Assembly (NCBI GenBank): GCA_036269915.1
Contig: DATBDM010000244.1
Location: 1-14,938, forward strand
DNA length: 14,938 nt
Direction of reading: 5' to 3'
Origin: DATBDM01 sp036269915
GTDB lineage: Bacteria; Actinomycetota; Thermoleophilia; Solirubrobacterales; Solirubrobacteraceae
A program made the translations under genes and the position numbers. The notes beneath the pieces are model-generated. The model was not told the DNA's origin, did no database searches, and was given only the letters and a program-made list of their open reading frames with translations. Below, piece after piece: positions 14,122 through 14,938 of this stretch; position 1 is the first letter of the stretch; each line of letters starts with the position of its first letter.

Positions 14122-14938
14122 CGAGCACACCCCGCTCGCGCACGCGGTCGATGTCCTCGCGCACCTTCAGCGCGACGCCGAGCGTCGCGTCGAGCCCCTC
14201 ACCGTCGCCGAGCGCGAGCAGCGCGCGGGCCCAGGTGACCGTCTCCCCCACACCGGGCAGCTTGTAGAGCTGCTCCGCGCGCAGCCGCGCGACCGCGTCG
14301 CACACCCGCGCGGTGATCGCCTCGGGCACGCCGGGGAGCCGCGCGCGGACGATCTCGGCCTCGCGCTCGCGCGTCGGGTAGTCGATCCAGTGGTACAGGC
14401 AGCGGCGCTTGAGCGCATCGTGCAGCTCGCGCGTGCGGTTGGAGGTCAGCACCACCACCGGGCGCCGCCGGGCGCGCACCGTTCCGAGCTCGGGGATCGT
14501 GATCGCGAAGTCCGAGAGGAACTCGAGCAGGAAGGCCTCGAACTCGTCGTCGGAGCGGTCGACCTCGTCGATCAGCAGCACCGCCGGCCCGTCGTGCTCG
14601 AGCGCGTCGAGCAGCGGGCGCTTGAGCAGGAACTCCCGACCGAACAGCTCACCGGCCGGCGTGCCCGCCTCGGCGGCGCGGATCGCAAGCAGCTGGCGCG
14701 CGTAGTCCCAGTCGTAGACCGCGTGGTGGAGGTCGATCCCCTCGTGGCACTGCAGGCGGATCAGCTGCGCGCCGGTCGCCGAGGCGAGCGCCCGGGCGAC
14801 CTCGGTCTTGCCCACGCCCGCCTCGCCCTCGAGCAGCAGCGGCTGCTCGAGCGCGGCGGCGAGGTGGATGGACGTCGCGAGCCCCCGGTCGGCGAGGTAG
14901 CCCTCGCCGGCCAGGGCCGCGATCACGTCGTCGGGGCC
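14111..14938 (-). CDS. coxD: MoxR-family AAA ATPase, CoxD-like (5' end beyond window)
   Basis: MoxR-type AAA ATPases act as chaperones that pair with VWA proteins, here the CoxE-like neighbour, to mature metal enzymes. The frame is open to the right edge (starting GPDDVIAALAGEGYLAD), so the start is probably outside; a GTG at 14926 is possible but would cut a segment commonly present in homologues. Visible parts include Walker A GEAGVGKT, the CoxD-like stretch LQCHEGIDLHHAVYDWDY, Walker B AVLLIDEVDRSDDEF, sensor 1 VVLTSNRTREL, and LKRRCLYHWIDYPTREREAEIV in the C-terminal lid approach. The end LGDGEGLDATLGVALKVREDIDRV is typical. It overlaps coxE at its 3' end. Structural or xdhC-like genes may lie upstream, beyond base 14938. 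Confidence 0.88.
   Translation of the reverse strand, partial: GPDDVIAALAGEGYLADRGLATSIHLAAALEQPLLLEGEAGVGKTEVARALASATGAQLIRLQCHEGIDLHHAVYDWDYARQLLAIRAAEAGTPAGELFGREFLLKRPLLDALEHDGPAVLLIDEVDRSDDEFEAFLLEFLSDFAITIPELGTVRARRRPVVVLTSNRTRELHDALKRRCLYHWIDYPTREREAEIVRARLPGVPEAITARVCDAVARLRAEQLYKLPGVGETVTWARALLALGDGEGLDATLGVALKVREDIDRVRERGVLDGV

Noticed and set aside
1..14938. tRNA or rRNA genes, insertion sequences, CRISPR arrays, prophage or attachment sites.
   Set aside because: Almost the whole window is coding in recognised families, the gaps are 105 bases or less, and no terminal repeats, transposase motifs or repeat-spacer pattern was seen.

Overview
The window looks like chromosomal DNA from a very GC-rich actinobacterium. 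Codon third positions are almost all G or C, genes are packed with 1-29 base overlaps, and GTG starts are common. The combination of coxDE-type genes, an actinobacterial sulfate transporter and a fused MoaD-MoaE protein suggests Thermoleophilia (the Solirubrobacter/Conexibacter/Patulibacter group), but that placement is an inference from style and not proven here. I recognise 16 genes, two of them cut by the window edges. No RNA gene, insertion sequence, CRISPR array or prophage was seen, and no stretch over about 105 bases lacks a gene.

Layout by region. (1) Positions 1-1250, minus strand: start of a sulfate ABC permease (cysT, cut at base 1) preceded by its sulfate-binding lipoprotein, with a promoter candidate at about 1295-1300. 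(2) 1345-2019, minus: a fused molybdopterin synthase (MoaD-MoaE). (3) 2125-6727, minus: a tightly coupled three-gene unit of a PAS-PAS-GAF-GGDEF-EAL cyclic-di-GMP enzyme, a tandem HD-GYP-like protein and a secreted peptidoglycan amidase. (4) 6788-10705, plus: moaC-moaA-moeA-CorC/HlyC-like membrane protein, each joined to the next by a 4-base stop/start overlap. (5) 10707-14938, minus: in transcription order, a MoxR/CoxD ATPase (cut by the right edge), a CoxE VWA protein, a MocA-like nucleotidyltransferase, a CoxG-like SRPBCC protein, a 61-residue unknown protein and an alpha/beta hydrolase.

How the genes fit together. Regions 2 and 4 supply most of the molybdenum-cofactor pathway: MoaA and MoaC make cPMP from GTP, MoaD-MoaE makes molybdopterin, and MoeA inserts molybdate. 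MogA, MoeB and the molybdate transporter are not in the window. Region 5 is the usual accessory set that cytidylates the cofactor and matures and anchors molybdenum hydroxylases of the CO-dehydrogenase/xanthine-dehydrogenase type; the structural subunits are not visible and may lie beyond the right edge. Sulfate import in region 1 could feed the cofactor's sulfur demand, but it is also ordinary housekeeping. Region 3 is a signalling module that interrupts the molybdenum theme.

The points most worth following up are a repeated leaderless-start promoter pattern (TACC-A/C-T placed 6-8 bases before ATG) at moaC, moaDE and the 61-residue gene; the intact internal Gly-Gly of the MoaD-MoaE fusion, which needs to be freed to work; the HD-GYP protein whose two domains each break the signature at a different position; and the amidase coupled to a c-di-GMP module. 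I did not find clear evidence of a wholly new system.
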